34,467 nt of DNA from Sulfuritalea sp. (GCF_017302275.1 NZ_JAFLDR010000040.1:1-34467), one strand, 5' to 3'; counted from the first letter of the stretch, positions 15,989 to 27,454 are shown. A program made the numbers and translations. Notes: generated from the letters alone by a model not told the origin.

Positions 15989-16720
15989 GTGGCCGTGTCG
16001 CCATCACCGACCTTCAGCCCCCTCTACCGGCAGATCAAGAGCCTGCTTCTGCAGCGCCTCGAATCCGGCGAGTGGCGTCCCGGCGAGGCGATCCCAAGCG
16101 AATCCGAACTGGCGATCCGTTTCAACGTCAGCCAGGGAACCGTGCGCAAGGCCATCGATGAAATGGCCGCGGAAAACCTGCTCCTCCGGCGCCAGGGCAA
16201 GGGAACTTTCGTCGCCTCGCACGACGATCCGCGCGCATTCTTCCGCTTCCTTCGCCTGGTGCCGCTGGCGGGTGGCATCGAGCAGGCGCAGAGCGTGCCG
16301 CTCGAATGCTGGCGCGCCAAGGCGGGCCCGGAAGTGGCCCGCATGCTGGAACTGAATATCGGCGATTCGATAAACATCGTCCGTCGCCTGCTCAAGTTTT
16401 CCGGCAAGCCGGTGGTGGTCGACGAGATCTACCTGCCGGGCAGCATTTTCGGCACGGTGACGCTCGACATGCTGCGCGACTACCAGGGATCGCTCTACAG
16501 CTTTTTCGAAAACCAGTTCGGCGTGCGCATGATTCGCGCCGAAGAGCGGCTGCGAGCCGTGCCGGCCGACCGTTCCAGCGCCGAATTACTGAACGTGCCG
16601 GAGGGTAGTCCGCTGCTGTCTGTGGAACGGGTCAGCTTCTCCTATGCCGACAAGCCGGTGGAGTGGCGCAGGGGTTTGTACGCAACCAGCGAACATTGCT
16701 ATTTCAACGAACTCGGCTAA
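15989..16720 (+). CDS. GntR-family (HutC-type) transcriptional regulator
   Basis: About 243 residues: an N-terminal winged helix (SPLYRQIKSLLLQRL, IPSESELAIRFNVSQGTVRK, LLRRQGKGTFV) and a C-terminal UTRA ligand-binding domain (SINIVRRLLKFSGKPVVVDE, LYATSEHCYFNEL). The UTRA fold senses a small molecule, often a metabolite of the controlled pathway. The start is uncertain: GTG 15989 (or 15995) has AAGGGAGG upstream and removes a low-complexity leader, whereas ATG 15899 has no ribosome site but would add 30 residues. It lies between mdh-lyase-acnB and sdhC-lpdA, so control of the TCA genes is a strong contextual inference. The effector is unknown. Confidence 0.88.
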   Translation: MAVSPSPTFSPLYRQIKSLLLQRLESGEWRPGEAIPSESELAIRFNVSQGTVRKAIDEMAAENLLLRRQGKGTFVASHDDPRAFFRFLRLVPLAGGIEQAQSVPLECWRAKAGPEVARMLELNIGDSINIVRRLLKFSGKPVVVDEIYLPGSIFGTVTLDMLRDYQGSLYSFFENQFGVRMIRAEERLRAVPADRSSAELLNVPEGSPLLSVERVSFSYADKPVEWRRGLYATSEHCYFNELG

Positions 16721-16757
16721 TGGGACATCAATTTTTGTTTTCCTGTGATACGGATTG

Positions 16758-16828
16758 TTTTATAGTGCAGCGCATCAAAATGAAACAACGCGAAATTTCA
16801 TTTAAGGGTAATGCCCGCAGTGGGCATT
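16758..16828 (+). promoter_or_regulatory. sdhC leader with two hairpins and possible promoter
   Basis: The 139-bp gap before sdhC is AT-rich compared with its surroundings. It holds TTTATA/TATAGT near 16758-16766 as a possible -10 (TTGTTT 17 bp upstream). A perfect inverted repeat AAATGAAA-N10-TTTCATTT follows (16778-16803), then a perfect hairpin AATGCCC-GCAGT-GGGCATT (16810-16828), 17 bases before the GGAGAG ribosome site. No T tract follows, so it is not a simple terminator. It may be operator DNA or a structured 5' UTR. Confidence 0.45.
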
Positions 16829-16859
16829 GCGCCGGAGCTATCAACGGAGAGATCTACCT

Positions 16860-17255
16860 ATGCCAGAAATGACCAAAGAGCGCCCGAAGCATCTGGCGCT
16901 CCATGAGATTCGACTGCCCCTGGCGGGATTCGCGTCCATCCTGCATCGCGTCAGCGGCGCCGGCCTTTTCCTGATGCTGCCGCTGCTGATCTGGCTGCTG
17001 CAGTTGTCCCTGGGGGCGACCCAGGACAGTGCCGCGATGTTTGCCGCCGTCACCGGGAACTGGCTGGTGAAACTGATCCTGCTCGGCCTGCTCTGGGCCT
17101 TCCTGCACCACTTCTGCATGGGCATCCGCATCCTGTTGATCGACATCCACGTCGGTGTCGAGAAGCAGCAGGCGCACAACTCCGCGATGACGGTGATGGT
17201 GGTAAGCCTCGCGCTGACCGCGATCCTCGGCCTCAAACTGCTCGGAGCCTACTGA
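16860..17255 (+). CDS. sdhC: succinate dehydrogenase cytochrome b556 subunit
   Basis: A 131-residue membrane anchor of complex II, carrying part of the heme b and quinone site. The family signature IRLPLAGFASILHRVSGAGL (about 17-36) contains the conserved HRxSG. Three membrane spans follow (about 32-51, 67-88, 105-125), with the heme-region histidines in LHHFCMGIRILL. The start ATG 16860 has GGAGAG about ten bases upstream; the in-frame ATG three codons later is an alternative. sdhD follows after one base. First gene of the sdhCDAB-sdhE-gltA run. Confidence 0.94.
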   Translation: MPEMTKERPKHLALHEIRLPLAGFASILHRVSGAGLFLMLPLLIWLLQLSLGATQDSAAMFAAVTGNWLVKLILLGLLWAFLHHFCMGIRILLIDIHVGVEKQQAHNSAMTVMVVSLALTAILGLKLLGAY

Positions 17256-17256
17256 C

Positions 17257-17601
17257 ATGCAAAGACTCGTCGTCGGGGCCGGTTACGGCCTCAAGGACTG
17301 GCTGGCCCAGCGCATCACCGGGATCGTCATGGCGGTATTCACGCTGATCATGTTCGCCGCCGCGCTGGGCGGCGCGATGTCCTCGCGCGAAGCCTGGCAG
17401 GCCTTCATGGCCAACGGCTTCATCCGCTTCCTCAGCTTCCTGTTCATCGTCAGCCTGTGCTGGCACGCCTGGGTCGGCATCCGGGACATCTGGATGGACT
17501 ACCTCAATTCGGCGGCGCTGCGTCTGTTCCTGCACGTGATGACGCTGCTCGCCCTGGTCGGCTATGCCGGCTGGGCCATACAGATCATCTGGAGGCTGTG
17601 A
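17257..17601 (+). CDS. sdhD: succinate dehydrogenase membrane anchor subunit
   Basis: A 114-residue second anchor of complex II with three predicted spans (about 18-40, 54-74, 89-112). The opening GYGLKDWLAQRITGIVMAVF and the motif CWHAWVGIRDIWMDY, which contains the heme/quinone-region His and the conserved Asp-Tyr, identify it. It starts one base after the sdhC stop. Its own stop forms TGATG with a 37-codon open frame that bridges to sdhA. Confidence 0.94.
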   Translation: MQRLVVGAGYGLKDWLAQRITGIVMAVFTLIMFAAALGGAMSSREAWQAFMANGFIRFLSFLFIVSLCWHAWVGIRDIWMDYLNSAALRLFLHVMTLLALVGYAGWAIQIIWRL

Positions 17602-17714
17602 TGAAGAACATATCCCCCAGCCCCTTTTCCGCGAAAAGGGGTGACCACGGTTCGCTTCGCTCCATTTTCAACGAACGGCCTTCCTTGGGATGGCCCTGCG
17701 GAAGGCAATCATGA
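17601..17714 (+). repeat. repeat-like element and bridging mini frame between sdhD and sdhA
   Basis: The roughly 110-bp junction contains CCCCTTTT-CCGCG-AAAAGGGG (about 17619-17642), GGTTCGCTTCGCTCC and GGCCTTCCTTGGGATGGCC (about 17680-17698), features of dispersed intergenic elements. A 37-codon frame (MKNISPSPFSAKRGDHGS and on to WPCGRQS) begins at ATG 17601, sharing its base with the sdhD stop, and ends in TGA overlapping the sdhA ATG. I regard it as an element carried in frame rather than a proven protein; it may keep ribosomes moving from sdhD to sdhA. Confidence 0.5.
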
Positions 17715-19498
17715 ATTACACCGTTCGCAAATTCGATGCGGTCATCGTCGGTGCCGGCGGCGCCGGCCTGCGCGCCGCAATCCAGCTTTCCGAAGCCGGC
17801 TACAAGACGGCCGTGCTGACCAAGGTCTTTCCGACCCGCTCGCATACCGTCGCGGCGCAGGGCGGCGTTGCTGCCAGCCTGGGTAACTCAGAGGAGGACC
17901 ACTGGCACTGGCACATGTACGACACCGTCAAGGGATCCGACTGGCTCGGCGACCAGGACGCGATCGAGTTCATGTGCCGCAAGGCCAACGAAGTGGTGGT
18001 CGAGCTCGAACACTACGGCATGCCCTTCGACCGCCTCGACAACGGCAAGATCTACCAGCGGCCCTTCGGCGGCCACATGTCGAACTTCGGCGAGAAGCCG
18101 GTGCGCCGTTCCTGCGCCGCCGCCGACCGCACCGGCCACGCCATGCTGCACGCGATGTACCAGCGCAACGTCAAGGTCAACACCCAGTTCTTCGTCGAAT
18201 GGCAGGCGCTGGACCTGGTGCGCGATGCCGAGGGCGACGTCATGGGCGTCACGGCGATGGACATGGAAACCGGGGAGATCGTGGTCTTCCACGCCAAGGC
18301 CACCATCTTCGCCACCGGCGGAGCGGGGCGCATCTACTATTCCTCGACCAACGCCTTCATCAACACCGGCGATGGCGTCGGCATGGCGGCGCGCGCGGGC
18401 ATACCGTTGGAAGACATGGAGTTCTGGCAATTCCACCCGACCGGCGTGGCCGGCGCCGGCGTGCTGATCACCGAAGGCGTGCGCGGCGAGGGTGGCATCC
18501 TGCGCAACTCGGCCGGCGAACGCTTCATGGAGCGCTACGCGCCCAACGCCAAGGACCTGGCATCGCGCGATGTGGTCTCGCGTGCCATGACCACCGAAAT
18601 CAACGAGGGCCGCGGTTGCGGTCCGAACGAGGATTTCGTGCTGCTCGACATCACCCACCTGCCGCCCGAGACCATCATGAAGCGCCTGCCGGGCATCCAC
18701 GAGATCGGCATCCAGTTCGCCGGTGTCGATTGCCTGAAGGAGCCGCTGCCGGTGGTGCCGACCTGCCATTACCAGATGGGCGGCATTCCGACCAACTATT
18801 CCGGCCAGGTGGTGGTGCCCAGGGGCGGCAATCACAGCGAGCCGGTGCTGGGCTTCTACGCCGCCGGCGAGTGTGCCTGCGCCTCGGTGCATGGCGCCAA
18901 CCGCCTCGGCACCAATTCGCTGCTCGATCTGCTGGTGTTCGGCAAGTCGGCCGGCGAGACGGCGGTCAATGACCTGAAGAACAGCGTCAAGGCGCACAAG
19001 CCGCTGGCGCAGGACGCCATCGATCGCAGCCTGGCCCGCGTCGATCGCCTCAACCATCAGAAGGATGGCGCCGACGTGCATGAGACGCGCCTCGCCATGC
19101 AGCGCACGATGCAGAAGCACGCCGGCGTATTCCGCTTCAAGGACATGCTGGCTGAGGGTGTCAAGCGCATCGACGAGATCGCCGGTCAGGTCGCGCAGAC
19201 CCAGATCAAGGACAAGTCGAAGGTATTCAACACCGCTCGCATCGAGGCGCTGGAACTCGACAACCTGATCGAGGTCGCCAAGGCCACCATCGTTTCCGCC
19301 AATGCCCGCACCGAGTCGCGCGGAGCGCACGTGCGCGACGACGCGACCGATACGCCGGAGACACCGGATGGTCGCGACGACAGGAACTGGCTGAAACATA
19401 CGCTGTGGTACCGCGAAGGCAATCGCCTCGACTACAAGCCGGTGCAGATGAAGCCGATGAGTGTCGATACCATCGAGCTCAAGAAGCGCGCCTACTGA
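17711..19498 (+). CDS. sdhA: succinate dehydrogenase flavoprotein subunit
   Basis: A 595-residue catalytic subunit oxidizing succinate to fumarate. It has the FAD-binding VIVGAGGAGLRAA (12-23), covalent-flavin His45 in TRSHTVAAQGG, substrate-site HPTG, the active-site loop GVRGEGGILRNSAGERFM, HxxNRLGTNSLLD near the C-terminal third, and the LKKRAY terminus typical of SdhA. ATG 17711 follows GGAAGGC at six bases. An upstream in-frame extension would lie in the repeat-like junction and is unlikely. Flavin attachment should depend on the sdhE product encoded downstream. Length matches the family (588-600). Confidence 0.97.
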   Translation: MNYTVRKFDAVIVGAGGAGLRAAIQLSEAGYKTAVLTKVFPTRSHTVAAQGGVAASLGNSEEDHWHWHMYDTVKGSDWLGDQDAIEFMCRKANEVVVELEHYGMPFDRLDNGKIYQRPFGGHMSNFGEKPVRRSCAAADRTGHAMLHAMYQRNVKVNTQFFVEWQALDLVRDAEGDVMGVTAMDMETGEIVVFHAKATIFATGGAGRIYYSSTNAFINTGDGVGMAARAGIPLEDMEFWQFHPTGVAGAGVLITEGVRGEGGILRNSAGERFMERYAPNAKDLASRDVVSRAMTTEINEGRGCGPNEDFVLLDITHLPPETIMKRLPGIHEIGIQFAGVDCLKEPLPVVPTCHYQMGGIPTNYSGQVVVPRGGNHSEPVLGFYAAGECACASVHGANRLGTNSLLDLLVFGKSAGETAVNDLKNSVKAHKPLAQDAIDRSLARVDRLNHQKDGADVHETRLAMQRTMQKHAGVFRFKDMLAEGVKRIDEIAGQVAQTQIKDKSKVFNTARIEALELDNLIEVAKATIVSANARTESRGAHVRDDATDTPETPDGRDDRNWLKHTLWYREGNRLDYKPVQMKPMSVDTIELKKRAY

Positions 19499-19510
19499 CA
19501 AGGAATGACG

Positions 19511-20233
19511 ATGACGAACGCCAACCGTACCGTCCAGTTCAAGATCTATCGCTACGACCCGGACCAGGACGCCAAGCCCTACATGCAGGACATCTCGGTC
19601 GAACTCGAATCGACCGACCGCAAGCTGCTCGACGCCATGGTCAAGCTCAAGGCGCAGGACGATTCCATCTCCTTCCGCCGTTCCTGCCGCGAAGGCGTCT
19701 GCGGTTCCGACGCGATGAACATCAACGGCAAGAACGGCCTCGCCTGCCTGACCGCGATGGACAGCTTCCCGGAGGGCAAACCCATCGTATTGCGCCCGCT
19801 GCCCGGCCTGCCGGTGATCCGCGACCTGATCGTGGACATGACGCAGTTCTTCAAGCAGTACAACTCGATCAAGCCCTACCTGATCAACAACGATCCGCCC
19901 CCGGAGCGCGAGCGCCTGCAGTCGCCGGAGGATCGTGAGGAACTCAACGGTCTCTACGAGTGCATCCTCTGCGCCTGCTGCTCGACGGCCTGTCCGTCGT
20001 TCTGGTGGAATCCGGACAAGTTCGTCGGCCCGGCCGGCCTGCTGGCGGCCTACCGCTTCATCGCCGACACGCGCGACCAGGCCACCAACGAGCGTCTCGA
20101 CAACCTCGAGGACCCCTATCGCCTGTTCCGCTGCCACACCATCATGAACTGTGTCGATGTCTGTCCGAAGGGCCTCAATCCGACCAAGGCGATCGGCAAG
20201 ATAAAAGAGATGATGGTGCGGCGGGCGGTCTGA
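19511..20233 (+). CDS. sdhB: succinate dehydrogenase iron-sulfur subunit
   Basis: A 240-residue electron-transfer subunit of complex II. Three cluster motifs are present in order: [2Fe-2S] SCREGVCGSDAMNINGKNGL plus a further Cys in LACLT, [4Fe-4S] CILCACCSTACPSFWW, and [3Fe-4S] CHTIMNCVDVCPKGLNP. The ATG at 19511 lies six bases from AAGGA. The ATG at 19505 abuts the ribosome site and is the poorer start. The gene begins 12 bp after sdhA and ends two bases before sdhE. Confidence 0.97.
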   Translation: MTNANRTVQFKIYRYDPDQDAKPYMQDISVELESTDRKLLDAMVKLKAQDDSISFRRSCREGVCGSDAMNINGKNGLACLTAMDSFPEGKPIVLRPLPGLPVIRDLIVDMTQFFKQYNSIKPYLINNDPPPERERLQSPEDREELNGLYECILCACCSTACPSFWWNPDKFVGPAGLLAAYRFIADTRDQATNERLDNLEDPYRLFRCHTIMNCVDVCPKGLNPTKAIGKIKEMMVRRAV

Positions 20234-20235
20234 CG

Positions 20236-20505
20236 ATGGACGAAGTCCGCAAGGCGCGCATCAATCGCCTGAAATGGCATTGCCGGCGCGCCTTGCTGGA
20301 GCTGGACCTGGTTTTCGATCGCTTCTGGGAGCGTTACGAGGACAGCCTGGACGCGCAGGGCGAGGCGGCGCTGGAAAGTTTGCTGGAACTGGAAGACCAC
20401 GATTTGTGGGCGTTGGTGAGCGGTCGGGAAGCCACCGACGATTCACAACTGGCGGCAATGATTGAGCGGTTGCGGGAAGTTTCTCCCTTGGCCAATTTCG
20501 AGTAG
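20236..20505 (+). CDS. sdhE: FAD assembly factor SdhE
   Basis: An 89-residue all-helical protein of the SdhE/CptB family that helps attach FAD covalently to SdhA. The position directly after sdhB, the length, and the pattern [20 protein letters not shown] and [17 protein letters not shown] fit the family. The diagnostic RGxxE motif is altered: Arg18-Ala19-Leu-Leu-Glu22, with Ala in place of Gly. Whether this is a lineage-wide variant cannot be told here. The start lies two bases after the sdhB stop, and gltA follows after 37 bp. Confidence 0.9.
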   Translation: MDEVRKARINRLKWHCRRALLELDLVFDRFWERYEDSLDAQGEAALESLLELEDHDLWALVSGREATDDSQLAAMIERLREVSPLANFE

Positions 20506-20542
20506 CAAAGGCATTTCAACGGACCTGAAAGAGGATCTGAAC

Positions 20543-21835
20543 ATGAGCACAAATCGCACCGCAACACTGACCATCGACGGCAAGACCGTGGAGTTCCCCG
20601 TGATGGTGGGCACCCACGGCCAGGACGTGATCGACATCCGTACGCTCGGCGCCAAGACCGGACTGTTTACCTATGACTCCGGCTTCCTGTCGACCGCCAG
20701 CTGCCAATCGAAGGTCACCTTCATCGACGGCGACAAGGGCGAACTGCTGTACCGCGGCTATCCGATCGAACAACTGGCGGAGAAGTGCAACTTCCTCGAA
20801 GTCGCCTGGCTGCTGAAGAACGGCGAACTGCCGAACGCCAAGCAGAAGGTCGATTTCGAGAACACCATCAAGAACCACACCATGGTGCACGAGCAACTGG
20901 TGAAGTTCTACCAGGGCTTCCGCCGCGACGCGCATCCGATGGCCGTCATGGTTGGCGTGGTCGGTGCGCTGTCGGCCTTCTATCACGATGTTACGGATTT
21001 CTCGGACCCCGAGCATCGCAGTGTTTCCTTCAACCGGTTGATCGCCAAGCTGCCGACGATCGTCGCCATGGCCTACAAATACAACACCGGCCAGCCCTTC
21101 CAGTATCCGCGCAACAACCTCGACTACACCGCGAACTTCATGCACATGATGTTCGGCACTCCCTGCGAGGAGTACAAGCCGAACCCGGTGCTGGTGCGCG
21201 CGCTGGACATCATCTTCACGCTGCACGCGGACCACGAACAGAACGCCTCGACCTCGACCGTGCGCCTCGCCGGATCCTCGGGCGCCAACCCCTTCGCCTG
21301 CATCTCGGCCGGCATCGCCTGCCTCTGGGGCCCGGCCCACGGTGGCGCCAACGAGGCCTGCCTGGAAATGCTGGAGGAGATCGGCGACGTCTCGCGCGTC
21401 GGCGAGTACATCAAGCGGGCCAAGGACAAGAACGACAGCTTCAAGCTGATGGGTTTCGGCCATCGCGTGTACAAGAATTTCGATCCGCGCGCCAAGCTGA
21501 TGGGCAAGGTCTGCGCCGACGTGCTGGGCGAACTGGGGCTGGAAAACGACCGCCTGTTCAAGCTGGCCAAGGAACTGGAAAAAATTGCCCTGGAAGACCC
21601 CTATTTCGTCGAGAAAAAGCTGTATCCAAACGTCGATTTCTACTCGGGCATCGTGCAGAAGGCGCTCGGCATCCCGACTTCGATGTTCACCTGCATCTTC
21701 GCGCTGGCGCGTACCGTCGGCTGGATGACGCAGTGGGAGGAGATGATCACCGATCCGGAATACAAGATCGGCCGCCCGCGCCAGCTTTACACCGGCGCGG
21801 CCAGGCGCGACGTGAAGGCGCTCGATCAGCGCTGA
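20543..21835 (+). CDS. gltA: citrate synthase (type II)
   Basis: A 430-residue enzyme condensing acetyl-CoA and oxaloacetate. Active-site regions are visible: the catalytic His in [32 protein letters not shown], and the catalytic Asp in [10 protein letters not shown]. The N-terminal beta-rich domain ([20 protein letters not shown]) marks the NADH-sensitive hexameric class of Gram-negative bacteria. The start ATG 20543 has GAGGA seven bases upstream. It probably belongs to the sdh transcription unit, and a strong terminator at 21853 separates it from sucA. Confidence 0.97.
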   Translation: MSTNRTATLTIDGKTVEFPVMVGTHGQDVIDIRTLGAKTGLFTYDSGFLSTASCQSKVTFIDGDKGELLYRGYPIEQLAEKCNFLEVAWLLKNGELPNAKQKVDFENTIKNHTMVHEQLVKFYQGFRRDAHPMAVMVGVVGALSAFYHDVTDFSDPEHRSVSFNRLIAKLPTIVAMAYKYNTGQPFQYPRNNLDYTANFMHMMFGTPCEEYKPNPVLVRALDIIFTLHADHEQNASTSTVRLAGSSGANPFACISAGIACLWGPAHGGANEACLEMLEEIGDVSRVGEYIKRAKDKNDSFKLMGFGHRVYKNFDPRAKLMGKVCADVLGELGLENDRLFKLAKELEKIALEDPYFVEKKLYPNVDFYSGIVQKALGIPTSMFTCIFALARTVGWMTQWEEMITDPEYKIGRPRQLYTGAARRDVKALDQR

Positions 21836-21852
21836 TCCGGTTTCGGCCAAGA

Positions 21853-21882
21853 CGGGGGGCGGTTTACGCCCCCCGGTTTTTT
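21853..21882 (+). terminator. rho-independent terminator between gltA and sucA
   Basis: A perfect nine-base stem (21853-21861 with 21867-21875; arms CGGGGGGCG/CGCCCCCCG) with loop GTTTA and a T6 run two bases later. Only 26 bp remain to the sucA start, so sucA transcription must read through it or start within gltA. Confidence 0.88.
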
Positions 21883-21908
21883 CCCCCAATACATGAGCAG
21901 GTGACGCA

Positions 21909-24737
21909 ATGATGAAGCAGATGCTGTCCAACTCGTATCTGTTCGGCACCAATACGCCGTACATCGAGGCCCTGTACGACGCCTACCTCGCCAACCCGGC
22001 CTCCGTCGAACCGGCCTGGCGCGACTACTTCGACAAGCTCGGCACCTTGCCGGGCGCCGGCAACTACACCGGGCCGGACGTGGCCCACTATCCGGTCATC
22101 ACCTCCTTCGCCCAGCGCGCCAAGGATGGCACCCTGCAGGCAGGACGTACCACGGCACAGTCCGACGGCAAGCAGGTCAAGGTATTGCAGATGATCAATG
22201 CCTACCGCTTTCTCGGCAATCGCTGGGCACAGCTGGATCCGCTGAAGCGCAGCGAACGGCCCTCGATCCCCGAACTTGAGCCGTCGCACTACGGCTTCAC
22301 CGAGGCCGACCTCGGCCAGCAGTTCCAGACCGGGTCCTTTGCTGCCGTTCCTGATACCGCCACCCTGCGCGAGATCCTCGAAGCCTGCCGGCAGACCTTC
22401 TGCGGCACCATCGGCGTCGAGTTCATGTACCTTTCCGACGTCGGCCAGAAGCGCTGGCTGCAAGACAAGCTGGAACCGATCCGCGCCACTCCGTCCTGGA
22501 CCGCCGAGGACAAGAAACGTTTCCTGGTACAGCTGACGCATGCCGAAACCCTGGAGCGCTATCTGCATACCAAGTATGTCGGCCAGAAGCGCTTCTCGCT
22601 CGAAGGTGGCGAAGCCCTGATCCTGGCGATGGACCAGCTGATCCGTACCGCAGGCATGGTGGGCGTGCAGGAAATGGTGATCGGCATGGCCCATCGCGGC
22701 CGCCTCAACGTGCTGGTGAATACCCTGGGCAAGCTGCCGTCGATGCTGTTCGACGAGTTCGAGGGCAAGAAGAAGCAGGCGCTTTCCGCCGGCGACGTCA
22801 AGTACCACATGGGCTATTCGTCCGATGTCGGCACGCCGGGCGGTCCGGTGCACCTGACGCTGGCTTTCAACCCGTCGCATCTCGAAATCGTCAATCCCGT
22901 GGTGGCCGGCTCGGTCTATGCGCGCCAGGTGAGGCGCGGCGCCGAAGGCAGGAAGCAGGCACTGCCGGTACTGATCCACGGCGACGCGGCGGTGGCGGGG
23001 CAGGGCGTGAACCAGGAGATGCTGAACTTCTCGAATACGCGCGGCTACGGCACGGGCGGCACGGTGCACATCGTGGTGAACAACCAGATCGGTTTCACCA
23101 CGTCCGACCTGCGCGACTATCGCTCCTCGCTGTATTGCACCGATATCTTCAAGATGATCGAGGCGCCGATTTTCCATGTCAATGGCGACGACCCGGAAGC
23201 GGTGGCGCTGGTGACGCAGATCGCCATGGAATACCGCCAGGAATTCAAGAAGGACGTGGTGATCGACATCGTCTGCTTCCGCAAGCTCGGCCACAATGAG
23301 CAGGACGAACCGATGGTGACCCAGCCGCTGATGTACAAGAAGATCGCCCAGCATCCGGGCACGCGCAAGCTTTATGCCGACAGGCTGCAAGCGCAGGGCG
23401 TGACAGCCGAGGGTGATGCCGAGCGGATGATCAAGGATTACCGTGCCGCGCTGGATGAAGGCCGCCACCTGATCGACCCGGTGATCAGCGATTACCAGAG
23501 CAAGTTCTCGATCGACTGGACACCCCACATCGGCGTGCCCTACACAGAAAAATGCGATACCACGGTGTCGATCAACGAACTGCAGCGTCTGTCGAAGCGC
23601 CTGACCGACGTTCCCGCCAACTTCACCCTGCACTCGCGCGTGCAGAAGATCATCGACGACCGTCGCCAGATGGGCGAGGGCAAGCTGCCGGTCGACTGGG
23701 GCATGGGCGAAAACCTGGCCTACGCCTCGCTGGTGGCGGCGGGCTTCAACATCCGCGTCTCCGGCGAAGACGTCGGCCGCGGCACCTTCTTCCATCGCCA
23801 CGCCGCACTGCACGACCAGAACCGCGAAAAGTGGGACGAGGGTACCTACTGGCCGCTGCAGAACATACAGGACAACCAGGGTCGCTTCATGTGCTTCGAC
23901 TCGGTCCTGTCCGAGGAAGCCGTGCTCGCCTTCGAATACGGCTTCGCCACGGCGGCGCCGAACGAGCTGGTGGTCTGGGAAGCCCAGTTCGGCGACTTTG
24001 CCAACGGCGCCCAGGTGGTGATCGACCAGTTCCTCTCGTCCGGCGAAGCCAAGTGGGGCCGCGGTTGCGGCCTCGTGATGCTGCTGCCGCACGGCTACGA
24101 AGGGCAGGGCCCCGAGCATTCCTCGGCCCGCCTCGAGCGCTACATGCAGCTGTCCGCCGAGTTCAACTGGGAAGTCTGTGTGCCGTCCAACGCGGCACAG
24201 GTCTACCACATGCTGCGCCGGCAGATGCTGAGGAAGCAGCGCAAGCCGCTGATCGTCATGACGCCGAAGTCGCTGCTGCGCCACAAGGACGCCACCAGTA
24301 CGCTGGAGGAACTGGCCAACGGCACCTTCCAGACCATCATCGGCGAAGTCGACAAGCTCGATCCCAAGAAGGTCACGCGCATGGTGGCCTGCGCCGGCAA
24401 GATCTACTTCGACCTGCTGGCTGCGCGCCGCGAGAAGAAGATCGGCAACGTCGCCCTGGTGCGCGTCGAGCAGTTGTATCCCTTCGACGACCGCCGCCTG
24501 TTCGAGGAGATGGAGAAGTATCCCAACCTCAAGGAACTGATCTGGTGCCAGGAAGAGCCGATGAACCAGGGCGCCTGGTATGCCAAGCATCATCGCCTGG
24601 AGCGACTGATCAAGAAGGGCCAGATACTCGACGCGATCGCTCGCAGCTCATCGCCGTCCCCCGCCGTCGGCTATGCCGCCAAACACGCCCAGCAGCAGAA
24701 GGAAGTCGTCAACGCTGCCCTCGGCATCAAGGAATAA
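21909..24737 (+). CDS. sucA: 2-oxoglutarate dehydrogenase E1 component
   Basis: A 942-residue thiamine diphosphate enzyme that decarboxylates 2-oxoglutarate and passes succinyl to E2. The N-terminus [20 protein letters not shown] is the usual E2/E3-contact segment. The ThDP site shows [13 protein letters not shown] and [11 protein letters not shown]. Other conserved blocks are [25 protein letters not shown] and the C-terminal [11 protein letters not shown]. Start: ATG 21909, with a second ATG adjacent. sucB follows after 10 bp. Length fits the family (about 930-960). Confidence 0.97.
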   Translation: MMKQMLSNSYLFGTNTPYIEALYDAYLANPASVEPAWRDYFDKLGTLPGAGNYTGPDVAHYPVITSFAQRAKDGTLQAGRTTAQSDGKQVKVLQMINAYRFLGNRWAQLDPLKRSERPSIPELEPSHYGFTEADLGQQFQTGSFAAVPDTATLREILEACRQTFCGTIGVEFMYLSDVGQKRWLQDKLEPIRATPSWTAEDKKRFLVQLTHAETLERYLHTKYVGQKRFSLEGGEALILAMDQLIRTAGMVGVQEMVIGMAHRGRLNVLVNTLGKLPSMLFDEFEGKKKQALSAGDVKYHMGYSSDVGTPGGPVHLTLAFNPSHLEIVNPVVAGSVYARQVRRGAEGRKQALPVLIHGDAAVAGQGVNQEMLNFSNTRGYGTGGTVHIVVNNQIGFTTSDLRDYRSSLYCTDIFKMIEAPIFHVNGDDPEAVALVTQIAMEYRQEFKKDVVIDIVCFRKLGHNEQDEPMVTQPLMYKKIAQHPGTRKLYADRLQAQGVTAEGDAERMIKDYRAALDEGRHLIDPVISDYQSKFSIDWTPHIGVPYTEKCDTTVSINELQRLSKRLTDVPANFTLHSRVQKIIDDRRQMGEGKLPVDWGMGENLAYASLVAAGFNIRVSGEDVGRGTFFHRHAALHDQNREKWDEGTYWPLQNIQDNQGRFMCFDSVLSEEAVLAFEYGFATAAPNELVVWEAQFGDFANGAQVVIDQFLSSGEAKWGRGCGLVMLLPHGYEGQGPEHSSARLERYMQLSAEFNWEVCVPSNAAQVYHMLRRQMLRKQRKPLIVMTPKSLLRHKDATSTLEELANGTFQTIIGEVDKLDPKKVTRMVACAGKIYFDLLAARREKKIGNVALVRVEQLYPFDDRRLFEEMEKYPNLKELIWCQEEPMNQGAWYAKHHRLERLIKKGQILDAIARSSSPSPAVGYAAKHAQQQKEVVNAALGIKE

Positions 24738-24747
24738 CGGAGAAATC

Positions 24748-25995
24748 ATGCTCATCGAAGTCAAAGTCCCGCAACTGTCCGAATCGGTGGCCGAAGCCAC
24801 ACTGTCGGCCTGGCACGTCAAGGAGGGTGACGCCGTCTCCCGCGACCAGAACCTGATCGACATCGAAACCGACAAGGTCGTGCTCGAACTGCCGGCGCCG
24901 GATGCTGGCGTGATCGTCAAGATCATCAAACAGAACGGCGAGTCCGTGGCGTCCGGCGAAGTCATCGCCCAGATCGACACCGAGGCCAAGGCCGCTGCAG
25001 CAGCGCCTGCCGCCGCCAAGCCGGCCGCAGCTCCCGCAGCCGCTCCGCCCGCCGCGCCGGCTACGGCCATGCCGGCGGCGCGCAAGATCATGGAGGAAAA
25101 GGGAATCGCCGCCGCCGACGTGCAAGGCAGCGGTCGCGGCGGCCGCATTCTCAAGGAAGATGTCAGCGGCGCAGTTAAGAGCGCTGCGCCGGCCGTTCCG
25201 GCGGCAAAAGCCGCCGTGTCGCCAGCGCCGACTTCTGCGCCCAAGGCGGCCCTGCCGCAGCCCGGCGTGATCAATGCCGATGCCATCATCGCCGACCGCC
25301 CGGAGCAGCGCGTGCCGATGACCCGCCTGCGGGCCCGGGTTGCCGAACGCCTGGTGCAATCGCAATCCACCAACGCCATCCTGACCACCTTCAACGAGGT
25401 GAACATGGCGCCGGTGATGGAAATGCGTAAGAAGTACCAGGAGAAGTTCGAAAAGGAACATGGCGTCAAGCTCGGCTTCATGTCCTTCTTCGTCAAGGCC
25501 GCCGTCGCCGCGCTGAAGAAGTACCCGGTACTCAACGCCTCCGTGGACGGCAACGACATCGTCTATCACGGTTATTTCGACATCGGTATCGCCGTTGGCA
25601 GTCCGCGCGGCCTGGTGGTGCCGATCCTGCGCGATGCCGACCAGATGTCGCTGGCGCAGATCGAAAAGAAGATCGCCGAGTTCGGCGTCAAGGCGAAGGA
25701 CGGCAAGATCTCGATCGAGGAACTCACCGGCGGCACCTTTTCGATTTCCAACGGCGGCGTGTTCGGCTCGATGCTGTCGACGCCGATCATCAATCCGCCG
25801 CAGTCCGCCATCCTCGGCGTGCATGCGACCAAGGATAGAGCCGTGGTCGAGAACGGCCAGATCGTGATCCGCCCGATCAACTACCTCGCCATGTCCTACG
25901 ACCACCGCATCATCGACGGTCGCGAGGCGGTGCTGGGCCTCGTCACCATGAAGGAAGCGCTGGAAGATCCGGCGCGCCTGCTGCTCGACGTTTGA
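24748..25995 (+). CDS. sucB: dihydrolipoyl succinyltransferase E2 component
   Basis: A 415-residue core of the 2-oxoglutarate dehydrogenase complex. It has one lipoyl domain (1-77) with the lipoylated Lys43 in [10 protein letters not shown], then an Ala/Pro-rich linker. The peripheral subunit-binding domain ([20 protein letters not shown], about 112-145) and a second linker follow. The catalytic domain ends with the acyltransferase motif [13 protein letters not shown] and the terminus LLLDV. The start ATG 24748 has GGAG at seven bases. It lies in tight order between sucA and lpdA. Confidence 0.97.
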   Translation: MLIEVKVPQLSESVAEATLSAWHVKEGDAVSRDQNLIDIETDKVVLELPAPDAGVIVKIIKQNGESVASGEVIAQIDTEAKAAAAAPAAAKPAAAPAAAPPAAPATAMPAARKIMEEKGIAAADVQGSGRGGRILKEDVSGAVKSAAPAVPAAKAAVSPAPTSAPKAALPQPGVINADAIIADRPEQRVPMTRLRARVAERLVQSQSTNAILTTFNEVNMAPVMEMRKKYQEKFEKEHGVKLGFMSFFVKAAVAALKKYPVLNASVDGNDIVYHGYFDIGIAVGSPRGLVVPILRDADQMSLAQIEKKIAEFGVKAKDGKISIEELTGGTFSISNGGVFGSMLSTPIINPPQSAILGVHATKDRAVVENGQIVIRPINYLAMSYDHRIIDGREAVLGLVTMKEALEDPARLLLDV

Positions 25996-26005
25996 GGATC
26001 GCGAC

Positions 26006-27433
<1,428 letters not shown>

Positions 27434-27454
27434 AATCGGGCTAACCCCGTAACA

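Noticed and set aside
17888-20137. Long leftward open frame opposite sdhA and sdhB
   Set aside because: Antisense shadow of confidently identified genes; no ribosome site or domain.
21836-21908. Possible sucA-type riboregulator before sucA
   Set aside because: The gap is filled by an ordinary rho-independent terminator of gltA; only 26 bases remain and no further structure pairs with the ribosome site.
21864-24593. Long leftward open frame opposite sucA
   Set aside because: Antisense shadow; sucA on the plus strand carries all expected motifs.
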